This document shows, piece after piece, positions 6,607-6,793 of a DNA stretch of 6,793 nt. Position 1 is the stretch's first letter; every line of letters begins with the position of its first letter. The notes below the pieces were generated by a model. It made no database searches. It was not told where the DNA came from and saw only the letters and a program-made list of their open reading frames with translations. The stretch comes from an uncultured Victivallales bacterium (GTDB taxonomy: Bacteria; Verrucomicrobiota; Lentisphaeria; Oligosphaerales; JAFGRS01): contig CAILKC010000948.1 of assembly GCA_903834675.1 (NCBI GenBank), positions 1 through 6,793 of the forward strand. The letters run 5' to 3'. The translations under genes were made by a program, and so were the position numbers.

Positions 6607-6712
6607 GAGCGCTGAAGGCGCGCGGCCATACCAGCCCAGGGCAACGCCCTGGGAATAGAATAGTTATGGGTTTGAGCCCTGTAGGGGCGAGCCAGGGCCA
6701 TTCGATTCTACT
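6607..6712. repeat. Three-hairpin intergenic element with a covarying repeated hairpin
   Basis: Three hairpins, each with a 3-base loop, stand in a row. Hairpin 1 is GCGCT-GAA-GGCGC (6609-6621). Hairpin 2 is CCCAGGGC-AAC-GCCCTGGG (6635-6653), a perfect 8-bp stem. Hairpin 3 is GCCCT-GTA-GGGGC (6676-6688). Hairpins 1 and 3 are copies of one unit: 6607-6624 and 6674-6691 agree at 14 of 18 positions. Two of the four differences form a compensatory swap of one base pair (G-C to C-G). An outer stem can form between AATAGAAT (6654-6661) and ATTCTACT (6705-6712), 7 of 8 paired. No reading frame fits. It may be a REP-like mobile repeat, a transcript-end structure or a small structured RNA. Confidence 0.7.
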
Positions 6713-6729
6713 ACACTCGACGGTTTCAC

Positions 6730-6756
6730 CACAGAGGACACAGAGGTCACAGAGGG
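6730..6756. repeat. Three tandem 9-base repeats CACAGAGGN
   Basis: CACAGAGGA (6730-6738), CACAGAGGT (6739-6747) and CACAGAGGG (6748-6756) are exact in the first eight bases and vary only in the ninth. They are preceded by GGTTTCAC. The 9-base period would keep a reading frame, but no open frame with a start uses it. Similar ACCACAGAGGACACAGAG strings are, from general familiarity, recurrent between genes in many environmental genomes; I cannot verify that here. Confidence 0.85.
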
Positions 6757-6793
6757 TGGCAATAGAGGATGGATCCTATACACATAACTTGTC

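Larger units (their letters stand above)
6522..6793. other. Non-coding tail downstream of the glycosidase gene
   Basis: No plausible gene is found here on either strand up to the window edge. The stretch holds a possible terminator-like hairpin, a three-hairpin element and a 9-base tandem repeat, each listed separately. The last 35 bases are more A/T-rich (GGATCCTATACACATAAC), with no convincing promoter pair. Confidence 0.6.

Noticed and set aside
5493..6701. 402-codon open frame on the minus strand
   Set aside because: It is antisense to the glycosidase gene and runs through the hairpin element. The composition is that of a shadow frame (Gly/Val/Ala/Gln-rich) and no domain is recognisable.
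6607..6756. CRISPR array
   Set aside because: The repeats are too short and unevenly spaced: two 18-base units 67 bases apart and a 9-base tandem without spacers. No cas genes are present.

Overview
The window reads as high-GC bacterial chromosome (hand-counted 60-base lines range from about 43% to 75% GC, mostly above 60%). It carries five protein genes: one divergent gene cut by the left edge, then four genes in a row on the + strand, followed by a non-coding tail full of hairpins and short repeats. No 16S-type marker is present, so the organism cannot be named. A Cys-type S1 sulfatase beside a secreted multidomain carbohydrate-active protein, at high GC with loosely packed genes, would fit glycan-degrading lineages such as Planctomycetota, Verrucomicrobiota/Kiritimatiellota, Armatimonadota or Hydrogenedentota. 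This is inference only.

Layout. Positions 1-950 (minus) hold the N-terminal 316 codons of a sulfatase without a signal peptide. Positions 951-1167 are a divergent intergenic region with a candidate promoter for the + strand genes. Positions 1168-1575 encode the ribosomal silencing factor RsfS. Seven bases later, 1583-2680 encodes an exported endonuclease/exonuclease/phosphatase (EEP) fold hydrolase, whose signal-peptide codons contain a 24-base perfect palindrome. Positions 2817-3818 encode a YVTN-type beta-propeller with no signal peptide and visibly lower GC. Positions 3870-6521 encode an 883-residue exported protein that looks like a carbohydrate-binding module, a beta-sandwich, a probable TIM-barrel glycosidase and a C-terminal beta domain. 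I cannot place it in a characterised glycoside hydrolase family. Positions 6522-6793 contain no gene, but a cluster of three hairpins and a 9-base tandem repeat.

How the genes may work together. rsfS and the EEP gene look transcriptionally and perhaps translationally coupled. The propeller and glycosidase genes each have a good Shine-Dalgarno sequence and short upstream gaps, so one + strand transcript is possible. The sulfatase and the large exported protein could act on the same sulfated or complex glycan, the large protein outside the cytoplasm and the sulfatase inside it on imported products. That link rests on proximity and family knowledge alone. The most unusual signals are the covarying hairpin repeat downstream of the glycosidase, the palindrome inside the EEP signal peptide and the unassigned glycosidase itself.
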